The notes: generated by a model not told the origin, from the letters alone. A stretch of DNA of 64,000 nucleotides from Juglans regia (GCF_001411555.2 NW_023357374.1:404501-468500), one strand, 5' to 3'; positions 44,715-58,459 are shown, counted from the stretch's first letter. Translations and numbers: made by a program.

Positions 44715-44859
44715 CTACCTTTCCTTTTCCCTTATCAATAACATAGGGATCCTTCCTCTTTCCCACGTCTTTTCCCGGCGAGTAGGACATTCCTCTCTTT
44801 CAGTTCATATGAACTTGAGAAATCAAGCTTCTCTGTTGCTTGGGAATCCTTGGTTGCAA

Positions 44860-45390
44860 TTCATCTTGAAACTTCCCAACTCAAATGAGGGGCAAATCTT
44901 CCCAACTCCATGAATCAGGCTGAAAACTATTCGACTGTCATATTGCATTGTACCAAGTTGGCAAATTCCAACGCCATCTGCTGCTTGGGTGTCTCCAAAA
45001 AGAAATGACTATTGAATTTCTTCTTGAACCACCCCAAAGTGAGCATAACTACATCTCCCAACTCTCGGGCCGATAACTGTCGTTTTGTATCCCACCATAT
45101 GCCAGCCTCTCCTTGAAGTAGATGTCCAGCGTACTAAACCTTATGTTCTTCCGTACATCTATTGATATCAAAGGTACGTTCCAAATCAATGAGCCAATTG
45201 TTGGCTCACAAAGCTCCTTCCGATCCCAAGAAATTCGGGTATCGATATGCCAAGAACCTCTCAAATGGGCATCCCTGAGCATCTCCTCTATGGGGGTCTT
45301 GCCGAACATTTTGTCCTTGCTCCGTTTGATTTCTCACTACTTCTGTCATTTGGCGAATAGCCTCTGCTATAGCCTGACCTCTTTCCAATG
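44860..45390 (-). pseudogene. Gypsy gag capsid remnant
   Basis: In mixed frames the minus strand gives CPFERFLAYRYPNFLGSEGA, NWLIDLERTFDI, GEAGIWWDTKRQL, WFKKKFNSHFF and FMELGRFAPHL, in the order of the retrotransposon gag domain. Stops and frameshifts are frequent. Confidence 0.65.
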
Positions 45391-45694
45391 GTGGGTTTCT
45401 AGTATCTTGCTCCTTACGCCTCGAAGAAGCATCGTCTCGTCGATTTCACACCATGACTTGTTCTTTCTCTTGAAATGCATAAAGCCAATCGTGAGTCAAT
45501 CTTTCCTAAGAAGGAAAACACCAGCTTCCATCCATTGCATCCCCGAATTTCCATGCGTACTCCTTCTCGATCTGACTCTTCCAAGATTCAAGCCTATAGC
45601 TATAAGATCAAAGCTTATTACTAGAAGATTGAAGCCTAGCTTTGGTACCATGAAATTCCCTTGGACAACTTGTGGGTTTACCCAGAGACATAAT

Positions 45695-45707
45695 TGCTCT
45701 AATACCA
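45695..45707 (-). promoter_or_regulatory. PBS-like site
   Basis: The minus strand reads TGGTATTAGAGCA, close to the initiator-Met PBS TGGTATCAGAGC, five bases inside the LTR end at 45713. Confidence 0.65.
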
Positions 45708-45712
45708 CCGCC

Positions 45713-48700
45713 TGCGATGCCCCTAGCCCCCCGCTTGGGATTTGACAGTGACTGAATGCATCGGGACATGTAACACAAGTTACATACCCCCCCCGTACAT
45801 GACAGTTAAGATGCAATGCACCTAACATTCTAGCAACATGCAATAATAATCACAGCGAAAAAAATTATTTTCTATCTACTTAAGCACAATGGCAAAATAA
45901 ATAAGACACGTTGTACCAATGAGTGTAAATATCCCAAAAGCTTTATATAAGCATAAACACTTTCAAAAGAGTTATGTTTCAAAAGACTCCCAAAGCACGT
46001 AGAATATCGTAAATTTTTTCCCCAAAACACGGGATCGCGTAAAAATATTGTCCAAACCACAAAAGATTTCCATCTTAAGACTTCATGGCTTTCAGGCTTC
46101 GTCCTCTTTTCTAAGAACCGGTCCTTGCCACGGTTTCTGAGTCACTTTAACTCGTCAATGAGTTTGAGTACTTTGGTAATAATCTGGCCAATGGTCTCTA
46201 GCTGCTCTTAGATGGAGGGCCTAGAAGAGTTCACTTCCATCTTAGGCACTATCCTATCTGGAGGGAGTGCTGTCCTCTTCCACTTCGTCATTGGGATTTC
46301 CTACACCTCCCATAAGTTCTACCATTCTGGGTGGAGAATGATAGTGAAAACTAGTACCGTGAGATTTCAAGAAATCTCAGCAAGTAAACAATCAACATAC
46401 CACAGATATCACAAGCATATAAAAGCAAACCACAAATGAATGCATGGACATGTACTTTGACGTAAAACCTTGACATATGCAACATAGACTTTCTCATAAA
46501 ACAACGTTTTCATCTTTTAAACTCTTAATACATGTTCATATCATTTGAACTCGGGTTCTTGTTCATATCGTAACATATTATGCCATTTCCTTATCATTTC
46601 ATAACTTGTCATATAGAGATCACGTCTCATCATTTTATATCATATCATAACATAGCATAACATGGCATAACATATCATGTCATATCGTATCATGACATAT
46701 CATATCATAGAGCTCAAATGCCTTGGTCATATCATATAATTCACATGATTGGATACCTCATGGTTCTCTTATGCCCCGTGTGTTTCCCACTAGTTACTGC
46801 ATCAACCATCGATCTACTTGATCGAGGTGACTATGTCATATCATAAACATATTCTTTTATTTTAGTTCGCTTATTTCTTCTTCACCGTATTGCACCCACT
46901 AGCTTTAGGTGCAACCTCGCTCTAGTATCCTTCCATAGGAACCATTTGAGGCCTGTCGACGGTACTTCGTCAATCCAAGTGACTCCACTTGACTTTAAAC
47001 ACTCCAGAGTGGACAAAGAGCTCCACTAGGGCATTTTTCCGTCCTAGCATTTGGGGTCATGATAAAACATATGTTGACTCTTTCTTTTGAAAATAAAGAC
47101 CCAAATGCATGAGACATGGACATATGGTGAAGCACCTATCATATGCATACAACATATAAAAGCCAAACCATACAGCCCAAATAACAACATGCATCATGCA
47201 ACATGGCTTGAAAATATTAGAACATGCAATCAATGACGAATACATGTAAACATATTCAATTCACACTTGGCAACATCAAAATAGATTTTCAAAATCCTAA
47301 TAAGGTCTTGGCCGATCCATCCAAGCCTTCCAAAACATGAATTTTTATCATCACAACTCATAACTCATGCTTCCATACAAATCTTATGTCAAAACAAACA
47401 TGCTTAGCACATATACAATGTAAGACCGAAACCCTTATACGGCATTCTCAAAATCTTTTTTCAACCAAAGCATCACAAAACATGGCATTTCATTCCTTTA
47501 ACCAAGACCGAATATATATGCAACAAGATAAAAAGATTCAAGCAATGAAACACAAACCGGAGTTTACACAATATATAAACTATGTATATACATGCAATAA
47601 GATGACAAGATTCAAGGAATAAAATACAAGAAAGAGTTTACACAATATATACAAGTGTTATCAAGAGTAAGTTGGAAGTTTACTTACAAAAGTCCGATGA
47701 ATACAATAGCAAGAATCTGAAAAGCATAGTGTGACATATTAGAAGACATCAAAGAAAACCCTAATCTCGAAACGGGAGTGAGTGTAAGTGTCTAATATTT
47801 TCGAAACCATTTTCTCATGCCAAAAACCCTAGAGCCGAGACCTTTGGGGTCTCAAAACCCTACTTTTTCCTTCTAAGTAGAAACCGTGCCCTTGCTCCAC
47901 CCTAGATCACATTTTCACGTGTTCAAAACATCAAGAACACTTCAAGTTCCATCTTCTTTGAAGAGAAAACCTTAATTTCTAGAGTGAAAATGTGTGTTTG
48001 TGTGAGAAAATCCTAAAACCGAAAAATGAAGAGATGAATTCTTCACTTGGATGTGCATGTTCATCAAGAAAATGTGAAGGGATTCTTGCATTCGGGTGCT
48101 ATGCTCATACTCGAAATATTGAAGAAGAAATCTTGATAATATTTGAGAATGGTGGTAAGAGTGGTGGTGTTTTGCTAGTGAGAAAGTGTGAGAAAGTGAA
48201 GACTTTGGAGAGAAAGGTGGTGGCTGAAACTTCCAAGGAAAAAGCAAGAGAACTTTTGAGCAAAAGAGCCCTCCCATTTTCGGCTACACCTATATATAGT
48301 GTCTCGCTTTTGCTTTTCACCAACCAATGCATGAAGGACACTTGGCAAAGATTTTCTTCCCTTTCCCTCATGATGGGATTGCATGGGGAAGACCAAAGAT
48401 TGCTTGGGCTTGGGTGTGTCGTGTGCCTTCTTCCCTCAAATCCGAAACCCTCTATTGCTTCACTTCCCATCTTACCCTTCATCTCTTGTCTTGGTTCAAT
48501 GAACTAGGTGGTCAAAAGGTAGTTTACTCAAAACCCTAATCCTCTAAGATACTCTTCTAGTGTGCATGGTTGACATGTGACGTGAGGGTGTGTGTGGGTT
48601 CTTGGGCTTGCCGAAATCACCAAGCCACTTGAGGTGACTTTTTGTGTCATTCCCAATGTCACTTTTTGAGTCTTTTCCTCTCCCCCTCTTGTTGTCGTCG

Positions 48701-49244
48701 GCTACATACTTCATGTCCCTTACAAAAAGTCTTCTAGGAACATGTTTTTTGTCTTCCAAAGTATGACGCATCTTGGAACTCTAAAAGTCACTTTTTATCC
48801 TAAGCTTTACATGTGTCCCATTTAGAACCTTATGCCTTGCAAAAGTGCACCTAACACCTCCCAATTGAAACTCTATGTCCTTTCTGCTTCTTTCACTTTT
48901 TCATCTAAGAATCCAATGCATGGTTGATAAGTGTCATTTTAGTCATTTATCCAGAAAGACTAAAAACTCTTTCCCAATGCCAAGTGGTGCCTCCTCCTTA
49001 TCCAAATGGTCAACTTGAGCCTTCCAAGGCCAAGATCCTCAAGAGCCGAATCTCATGGGCCTATTTCTTCTATTTACCTCTTGTGGGCTCTCTAACTCTA
49101 CACTTTAAGATCCAAATCCGACAAAATTAGAAAGTGGCCTAAAGAACTTCCTCAAACACTAAGCCAAAAATCCAATAAATAAATAAATAAATAATATCCA
49201 AAATAATTACGAATGGAAACTTAGCAAAAATTCGGGGTCTCACA
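45713..49244 (-). repeat. 5' LTR, family I, copy C
   Basis: The 3,532-bp LTR, read on the minus strand, starts TGTGAGACCCCG and ends GGGCATCGCA. It is homologous to 39000-43091 throughout. It carries a TATATATA box at 48291-48298 and the hairpin module (47047-46955 and 46344-46319). No flanking target duplication is expected or seen, because the element is truncated. Confidence 0.8.
48291..48298 (-). promoter_or_regulatory. TATA-like box in LTR copy C
   Basis: TATATATA about 950 bp inside the LTR in the sense direction; the hairpins lie downstream of it. Confidence 0.5.
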
Positions 49245-50420
49245 TCAGACCATATTCATGCCTCTTCAATGCAACCGCGAACCACCACGCCACAGCCACT
49301 TAGTTTTGGTATACCTCTTATATTTGTTTAAATTGAGTTACGTTGTTGATTGAGATCAAGGAGTATGTATGGATGTGTATGGTGTTGTGTTGGAATTAGG
49401 GACAAATTTTGTATATATATATATTGATTGTGTTAGACTGAGAAGAAGTGATGTGTGATTGGGATTGAAATGGAGTTGTAAGTGAAGAATAGACATTGTG
49501 AAGTATGGGGTTCTGTTGGTTTGTTCTATGTGGGGTTTAAGTGGATTATGGACTTAGTATTTGTGCCTGTATACATCGATAAGAGGTTTATTGGTTGATT
49601 ATAGTGATGAAGTGTTAGGATTGTGGAGGTTGGAAAATTTTGAAACATGATTATTGTGTTGGTTGGAGATTTGTGAAACTATGTGATTGTTTAGGTTTGT
49701 TGTATATTGAGTAAAAATGGATGATGAATTGAATATGTATGTTGTATTTATTGTTAATAGGCCTACTGATTGAATTTAGTATTTTGAAGGTTGGGTTGTG
49801 TAGAACCATGAATGAAGCTTATTAATCTTTGTGTATTATAATTGTGTTGGATTGATGTACATGGGTAGCAAATATGTTGATATGTGTTATAATTTGAGTT
49901 GGGTATATGGAATGATGGAATGATGGAATGAAATTATATGAATTTGGTACTAAATATTGAAGTGATATATTGCTTTGGGTGTGTTGCATATTGAGTTTAA
50001 TTGGATGATGGATTGAATATGTGTGTTCTATCTATTGTTAATAGGCTTATTGATTGAGAATAAAAGTTGTGAAGTGATGGGGGATTAATGAGTAGTTTGT
50101 GATGTGATTTTGTAATATGGTTTATAAATTGATAAATTAAGTATGTGTATGGATTCCAAGAGATTTTCAAGTTGTGTTATGTGAACTTGGTGTATGGTGT
50201 TTAAATGGAACAACATGTATGTTAGTAACTTACTTTATAAAATTAGATTATGTATATGGAAGTGTAAAGTGGAATGATATGAATTAGTACTAAATATTGA
50301 AGTGAAATTTTTGGTTGGGATTGTTGTTGATGTGTGTTGGAACTTGAAGGACCATTGTATGTTGGTATAGTGGCTGGATAGATTGTGCTCAAATTGGTTT
50401 TCTCGCATTTTATGTTTGTA
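49245..50420 (+). other. T/G-rich non-genic DNA with a 284-bp-spaced repeat
   Basis: No domain was recognised. The block at about 49712-49772 (ATGGATGATGAATTGAATATG, TTGTTAATAGG) recurs at 49998-50057, and a GTACTAAATATTGAAGTGA block at 49947 recurs at 50287. This looks like an old tandem duplication in an intron-like, T/G-rich strand. Confidence 0.45.
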
Positions 50421-50757
50421 GTATGTATGATGTATGTTCTTGAAAACAAATTCATTCCTTCTCCACCATAAATTTTAGAGAATTAAAGATAGTTCAATCA
50501 TCTCTTCCTTGTTGAGCTTTTTGAACATTTGCAATAAATCCTTAACATTTTTTTATGACAACTGACTTTTCTAAATTTTCCTGGAACATTGACCTAGAAT
50601 ATCAGTAGCTGAAGCACATTCCCAAAGTATTTGTTCTGTAGTTTCTGGTTCCAGTAGACACATTGGGCAAATGGGGTCTTCTAGAATTTTCTTTTTGCAA
50701 AGATTAAATTTGATAGGCAGAATATTCCTACATTCTCTCCACAAGAAGTTCTTAGTT
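50420..50757 (-). pseudogene. LINE zf-RVT domain and linker
   Basis: Contains PICPMCLLEPETTEQILWEC with the paired cysteines of the zf-RVT domain, then WWRRNEFVFKN, the linker to RNase H. Stops occur within it. Confidence 0.75.
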
Positions 50758-51959
50758 GTTGGTGTAACGTCCGTCCTTGTGGTGAGACTTTTTATAAAAT
50801 GGTTTTAGAAAAGACGACAGGAAATTACAGTTCGATTTAAAACATTTTACTTCCATACCTAGGGTGCAAGACTCTACGTTATAAAATAAAATGTGTTTTT
50901 AGAATAAAAGAGGTTTATAGAGGAAAACATCAATTTTAATAATAAAAAGGCCTCTCATACATTTAAAACTCATGCCTAGACTTCTGTGCTCTTCCCCTTT
51001 GAGCCATGTACGTCCTGACTCGTACTGCTCATTCGGTTCCTGTGGTGGGAGAGGCATGCATAAAAATTAAAATGAGTCGATGACTCGTAAGCATTAATTC
51101 ATACAGTTAAAATATAATAACATAGGTTTTCATTCATGCATTCATTATAACATACATACTATACGTACATGCATATATGCATATGTGCGTTCGTTTGAAA
51201 ACATCACTAGATGGAATTTTTCTTTAAAGAGGGGCTTTCTTTTCGTAAAACATGTCTCCCGTCAATTCTTTCATTTCTTCAAGAGTTTGATGCCTTCATG
51301 CCTTCATGCATTCATACATTCTTCTTATCACTTTCATTGGCCGGTACACATTGTTACGCCCCTTGTGTTGGGGTTAGTGGTCTTCCTTTAGACCCGGACT
51401 CCGCTTGTGGCCACGGATTGGGAATCGCTTTTTTAGTCAGGGGTAGCACTGGGTGCACTTCCTGTACTACTTACCCGGCATTGCAATCTGCCCATTCATT
51501 GGTACCCTTTCCATTCATTTATATGGCCGTTACGTATTTTCATACAGTAAACGTTCATTTCATTTCAGTCATTTCTTCAATTCAATCATTTTCATTTAAC
51601 AGTTCGTTCATGGGAAAACATCGTTTAAAAGCATGAGCTTAAATATCCTCTTTTCATGGCATCCATAAAATATCAGTTAAACATTATCTTTCATAGCATC
51701 CATAAAACATTAGTTCATAGGGGCATTAACACATCAGTTCATATGGACCTTTTAAAACATCATACTTTCTTCGCGTCAGTTAAAGTATCAGGTAAAGCTT
51801 GAGGCATATGCCTCTACATTTCTTTTCTTTTCTCTAAAAATACAGACAATAGATACAGCGTATAATCATCCATTCACATGCATACAATTAATACTTTTGG
51901 TTGAGTAAAAAAGGGCTGCCAAGGAAGGGCCGTTACATACTTATACCTTTGAACACTTA

Positions 51960-52121
51960 GGGCACGTTTGGATTCGCAAGTTATCTCAACTCATCTCAAT
52001 TCATCTCACTATTATTCATTACTATTCAGCAACTTTAACTCACAAATCTCACTACTATTCACAACTCATCTCATTACTATTCACAATTTATCTAAACTCA
52101 TCTTCGAATCCAAACGTCTCC
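51960..52121. mobile_element. Tourist-like (PIF/Harbinger) MITE
   Basis: The 162-bp element begins GGGCACGTTTGGATTCG and ends CGAATCCAAACGTCTCC; the inverted ends agree at 15 of 17 positions. TTA stands on both sides (51957-51959 and 52122-52124), the PIF/Harbinger target. The interior is ACTATTCA/CTCATCTCA repeats and non-coding. Confidence 0.88.
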
Positions 52122-52232
52122 TTAGCATGCATTTGTAAAACATATTTCATGCCGTTTAGTAAGGCATAATAAAGGAAAAGTGTTTGGTTTTCATTTCGCA
52201 TATCTTAGAAAACTCTAAAAGAGTATGAAGGC

Positions 52233-55200
52233 TGTGACGCCCCCAAATTCCGCTTGGGATCGGACGGACATTTGAAGCGTCGAGACATGCAACACAAGGT
52301 TACCTGCCCCTGTTCATGACATATAAGATGCAATATTCCTAACATGCATCTAGCATTATGCAATATTCGCAGCAGATAATTTTTCTTTTTAGCAATAATA
52401 TGCACCAAACTGAAATATCCCAAATACTTAAAACATACTTCATTCATAATGACGTACTAAACAACTGAGATCACAATAATAGTCCATATGGTTGTGATCA
52501 AGAGAGTGCTGGACATTGAACTCCACAAATACAAGTAGTAACCTGAGGTAACTACTGTACTACCATCTACGTCGCACCATCGCTTAGTCGATCGTTTCCA
52601 GTTGGTCGATTCTCGATTCTCCTTCAGATCCTGTAATAAGATCTACCATTCGGGGGGAATGGTAGTTGAGACTACCACAGTGAAATTTGATTACAAATCT
52701 CAGCAAATTAACAGAAAACTTCCACATAAGTTAATGATGCATGCATGGCAGTAAAAGTATAAATGCATAATCAAATCATAAGTAATCATAGCATAACTTG
52801 ACATACAACATAACATAACTGGCATAACTTAAATTGAAACTAAAGCTTAGCATGAACGTGACTTGAAACATAACATGGACTTAAAACATAGCATGAACGT
52901 GAACTTGAAACATAACATGGACTTGAAACATAACATGAACGTGAACATGTATAATTTGAAATTGAACATGAACATAACTTGAACCTGAGCATGATATAAC
53001 ATAAATGTGAACTTGAAACATAACGTGAACGTGAACTTGAAACATATTCTTGTCTCATGGGATTACCATGATTGCGTGAACATAAACTTGAACATAATAT
53101 AACGTGAAACATGACTTGAACTTGGAATCTTATTCAATAGACTTAATCATTAAAGTGACCATATGGGTGCTACACAGGTCCCCTTGAGCCGTGTGTCCCT
53201 ACCGATTACCGCATCACATCACAGGTGTCTATACCAGCTATGAGTGCGTTAATACGTACTTCACAATTGTTGTGGCCCCACGTATTCTACGTGTCACAAT
53301 TACTGTGTCTCACGTAGTGTATGCTCCACAGTTGTTGTGACCCCATGACTTATCTGTTTATGCCACACTTACTGTGGACACACGTAACATAATGTGTGGC
53401 ACCATCAGCGTTAGTGCCTAGCGCGCTCCGGTGACAAGCTAATTAGGCCCCATTCGCAACCTGTTGATTGTACTTCGTCAACCCAGGGAATTTCACACCT
53501 ATTTAGACACTCCAGCGTGAACAAAGGAGTTCCACTAGGATATTACCCCATTCTAGCGCTTAGGGTCGTGATTGACATGAATAACTTAACTGGCATACAT
53601 GACATTTCGTAACGTGACGTAATATGAACATGACATAAAAGACAGAAGTCCTGACGTAGCATAACGTGATATGAACGTAAAATGACAGACATGACATACT
53701 TCGAGACATAAATGTAACAAAGAACATTTCATAACATGTCATACATAACATGCAACATTTCGTAACATGGCATACCATATAACAGACAGCATTTCTTAAC
53801 ATGGCGTAACATGTGACAGTGAATATTACATGACATGAAATACATGTAACAGATGGCATACTTAACTTAACATAACATACTTGCAATGTATAGTAATACG
53901 TGACAGAATATCTTGTCTAACAGATGAATAATTCATGACATAATAAATTATTTGTAACAGATAAATATGTAATGACTTGGCATGGCACATAGGATAACAT
54001 GCATACATACAATTTAGTTCCCTTACTGATCACTTATACACATTAAATTGATAGTAAGTTAAAAGCTAACTTACCTCGATTTTCGCACTTCGAGACAAAT
54101 TCAAGTGCGATCACGAGAAACTGAAAGTAATGATTTCTAAAAATTAGAACTTAATCACTAACAGTTAGGAATATGGATAAATATCAACTTAGAGTAAAAT
54201 TACCATTTTACCCTCTACATGTGGGAAAATGACCAGTTTACCCCTAACTTAAGGATTTTGCATCCTAACTCTAAAAATCACCAAAATTTACATACCTTAT
54301 GTAAATTTTGTCCTAAAATCAAATATCAATTCAGAAAAATTTAAAACTAAACACAACCATTAAAACTCTATAGGGCCGAAACTTACAAAGGCTATTTCCC
54401 TTGATTTTTGTTGTAGTTCTTTCAAATCTCAAAACTCATGCTTAAACCAAAATTTTTCCTCTACTATACTCATAACATATTCCTAAGAATAATCATGTTT
54501 TGAATCATTAATAAAAGTCATCAAAATCACCAAAATCATACTTGAACTTTTTGGTTTTTCTTCTAAGCTCAAAACAGAATTTTGTTTCCAACTTGTTTTG
54601 ATCAACCTCTTGATCCATGACTTATAAAGATATGATCTTCAAACCAAAACATCACATGGTTTAAAAAGGTGTCCTAAAACATATCCAAGCTTCAAACTCA
54701 AGATCACATGGTTAAACATCACCCAAAACATAAATTTAGCCAAGAACATCATCACTTTGGCCTAACCAAATATCTCAATGCATAAAATTTCATATCTTCG
54801 AAACTAACATCAAATATCTTCAAAATAACATTCTAACATGTATATAAGATGCTTAGGATCTTCCAATAAAAATATCAAAGTCATTGGAATAAGATTAAAC
54901 CATAAAAGATTTAAACTTTCTCAAAACAAAAACTGTTTTTCCTCTTTCAGTTTCTAAGTTTCTAGATCTAAGAAAATATTTCACCAAAACTTTTAATCAT
55001 GCAACAAATCCTCAACCAATAATCATATACACATGTTAACAGTACTCCATAAAAATGTCGGACCAAGATCTATTCATTAGCTTGGTCAAAAACTCCAAAA
55101 TATAACACACTCTCCAGTTTATCGCCCAGAATGACCTTTCTTGGGTCTAAACAACTTTTGACCAATCAAATGATCTCCAAATGGAACAAATAAGATATCC

Positions 55201-56596
55201 ACATAAACTAGACTCCAAAAGAAACAACTTTCATGAGGAAACATTGCGAGGAAACCTTACAAAAGCTTCTAAACAGGCATCCAAAAGAGGTAAGAAAAAC
55301 TGTCCGAGAGTGTCTTTTGTGTTGTATGAAGGAAAAGTGTAAAGGAGAGTTGCTTTTCGTGGGAAGTGGACTGAAGAGCCTCTTACACAAGTTATGGGAA
55401 GTGATAGGACTGAAGGAAAGGTTGAGTGTTGGCCTTTTCTTCTCATAAAAATCATTCCAAGATCTTTTCTCAAGGTAGAGTGTAAGAGTGAAAGAGTGAG
55501 GTGGCATTTTACCTTTGTATTTCAAGAACCTTCTAGGCCCTTCTTGTACAGATCTGGCCAGCCAAGTGGGGGTACAAAACTTAGCTATGAAGCAATGCTA
55601 ATGGTGACCAATTTCGTGGGCCTTAATGGGCCTAAATCGAATGGGTCTAAATTTTGGGGTTTAAAGAGGGTTTGGGTTGCTATCAAGCCCAAATCCAATA
55701 TCACTTGGCCCAATCAATTTTTCAAGGTTAGCAAGATTGGATAATGATGTTCAAATACAAATTTGAAGGATTAATAGCATGTGAAAGTGATTTAATCAAG
55801 TGATTAAATACAATGCTAGAAATCGGATTAGAAAGGGTTTAAAGGCCAACTTTAGGGTTTGGGGAAACCGTTTAGGGTTTCGGTTTTCAACCAAGTTTTT
55901 GAGCTTTCAATTGGATTCCCACCATTTAGGGTTTCACTAGGATTGAAACCTTTTTTGGTCTGCCACCATTTGGTTGAGCAGATGAAACAAAGTTTTGCTT
56001 AAGTGGCATGATCTCACACCTTGATTCCTTCAAATCCAACAAACGTTCCTCATGGTTCCAAGTGTCTAATATTATTCACTAAGTGTGGCTAAGATCTTGC
56101 CAAGTGTCCAAATAAAACTTCTCCAATCTAATTTGGACATTCCACACTGTGATTTTGAAACATTGCAATTGGTGCGCTTACCGAAGTTACTATTCACTTC
56201 GAAAAAGTGAATCATAAACTTAACACTAAAAATTCCTAAATATTCATATAAACCTATAGTGAAAATCTTTTACCGAAATTGAACCTCAAAGTACCCATAA
56301 AAATAATTTCACAATTTCCAACAGACGTTTCGTCCAGAATTATGAAAATAGGCTATTGCACCATAAAATCCTAAATAATCCACTGAGTCTAATGGCGTGG
56401 ACCATAATGCATTCTGACACTTCTAACCACCTCAAATAAATAAAACTTATATTTCTAGCACCATAGTGAGTGATACTAACTATGTTGACAGACTAAAACC
56501 TATGCGATTGGTTGATTCGTAAAAACTTATGGGATTTTCACGAGATTCCTAAAGTCAATAGAAATTCCACCAATGAATTTCTAACTGGCTGTTACA
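52233..56596 (-). repeat. Giant solo LTR, family II, copy 2 (4.4 kb)
   Basis: The complement of 30517-35141: starts TGTGACGCCCCC and ends GGCTGTTACA on the plus strand. Flanks AAGGC (52228-52232) and AAGGT (56597-56601) form a near-perfect 5-bp duplication. It has no internal genes. It carries the hairpin module at 53463-53556 and 52643-52677. Confidence 0.87.
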
Positions 56597-57820
56597 AAGG
56601 TAATACTTACCTGGACTCCATGCTACATTCATATAATGCAGTCCATTCATGTGCGTGTCTGATGGCAACATACATGCATACACATAACCTTAGTGTCATT
56701 CTCTATCCAATGCATAAGCAACTTAAATTATAAATAGAGCTACACTTCACTTAGAACACTCTCCTTCTATCCCGCGCTCTTACGTGCCCATTACTATGCT
56801 AAAACCTTAGGGATCTACTTACGGTCACTATCTCTTCCAAACTCGATGTTCTACTTCTAGTGCTCTTCCCCTAAGGTGAACCTATAATTCACCCTAGGAT
56901 TAAGACACTAAGACCTTCATATTACTCTTCTTATTGACCATATTCCAACGCATGATTCCGACCGACGGAATCACGCATCCCAATCCTAGACAATATACCC
57001 GTCACTACTTCCATGTACCTTAGCTCACACTAAATCCTCATTCTCATCCATACATGTCACACGACTCTAAGCCAACTCTGAGGCTTAAGCACTACGTAAC
57101 TGTGTTTAGGACAGATTACCATTACATATGGTGAATCCGTCTGATACATGTGTCTCACTAGATTAAACATGTACCTTACCCCTTTATCACCTGTGACCAA
57201 CATATAACACATTGATTACTTTCTCATAGGGACAAGCGTCATACTCCGATACCAACCTTCTTTTAACCCAGCTAGCATGACTCTTTATGCTAACTGTCCC
57301 TTTTGACAGTTCATCCCAACACTTAACACGACAGGACTCCATTCACAACTACATTTTACGTCACTTCATATAGCTCGAGACTACTCCTAAGCTACACCGT
57401 GACCGTGTCACATCACCTGACATCATGCTACGTCATTTCTACACCAACTCGTAACGCATCATGAGTATGGTTCCTCATGTACTCCTATCATATCGTGACA
57501 TCTCGTCACTATCCTGCCGTGCCACTCTTACGCTAACACCTCACCCATCATAAGCACGACTGACAGTAACCATGTCACTTTGTGACGTTGCACAGTCATG
57601 TTTCCGCTACACTACTCTGATACTTGTTCTGCTACTTCACATGTACTCCCAGCCATAAGTCAATCACAATGACACCTATCGCCTTAGACTACAGGTCGCG
57701 CCTTAACTACTTCGGGACACTGTTTCACAGTTCCCAACACAACTCCCCACGCTCTACGTCCCATCAACCACACAACCATCTTATCTCTGCAACACGCCAC
57801 TTGGGGTATCACTGCACCTC

Positions 57821-58090
57821 ATGGAGTACACCCCACGTTTACTCCCTTCATACACGCTATGCCACATCACCACTATGGCATACATGCTACATGGTGCATC
57901 ACTCCATCACATGGAGTACACTCCACGTGTACTCCCTTCACATGCTACACCACATCACCACTATGGCACACGCGCCATATGGTGCATCACTCCATCACAT
58001 AGAGTACATTCCACGTGTACTCCCTTCACATTACGCTACGCCACACTGAGTACACTCAGCGCATACTCTTCCCCATTCCACATTATGCCA
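57821..58090 (+). repeat. 90-bp tandem array in LTR family III
   Basis: ATGGAGTACA at 57821 and 57911 and ATAGAGTACA at 57999 mark successive units of 90 and 88 bp, each with CCACGTGTACTCCCTTCA and CACATCACCACTATGGCA. Degenerate GAGTACAC units continue to about 58165. Confidence 0.8.
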
Positions 58091-58459
58091 TGAGGGTATA
58101 TTTTACATATACTCTCCTTATCCCACACTATGCCACAAAGAGTACACACTCTCTTCCCAATCCACACGATGCCACACCACCATTACAGCACAATCCACAA
58201 TACTACACAACATAGTTAACAACACTTCACAGTACACTTCCCAACTATGCCCAACACTTCACCACACAGAATGCCTAACACTTCACATACACAACACATC
58301 ACATCTCCATACCACATAGCAAACTCCACAAATACTAACATCACAGTCCACAACCTAATCAACTAATCAACATCTAACATAACTAACGAGGGATAGAGGG
58401 TTATACCATCGACGGGATAACCCTTGCATTGCTCGCTGATCGTCATAGTCAATGATGTC

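Larger units (their letters stand above)
44150..49244 (-). mobile_element. Decayed Ty3/gypsy element with family I LTR (5' part only)
   Basis: On the minus strand the order is 5' LTR (49244-45713), PBS-like site (45707-45695), gag remnants (45390-44860), zinc knuckle (44714-44460) and protease remnant (44420-44200). RT, integrase and the 3' LTR are absent, so the element is 3'-truncated. This copy links the family I solo LTRs to a gypsy element with a gag of the same general type as other chromoviruses. Confidence 0.7.

Noticed and set aside
47972..48507. Open frames of 100-171 residues in LTR copy C
   Set aside because: Present on both strands, no domain, and not conserved in copies A and B.
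45708..49249. LTR copy C as a solo LTR
   Set aside because: A PBS-like site, gag and protease follow it and no flanking duplication exists, so it is the 5' LTR of a truncated element.
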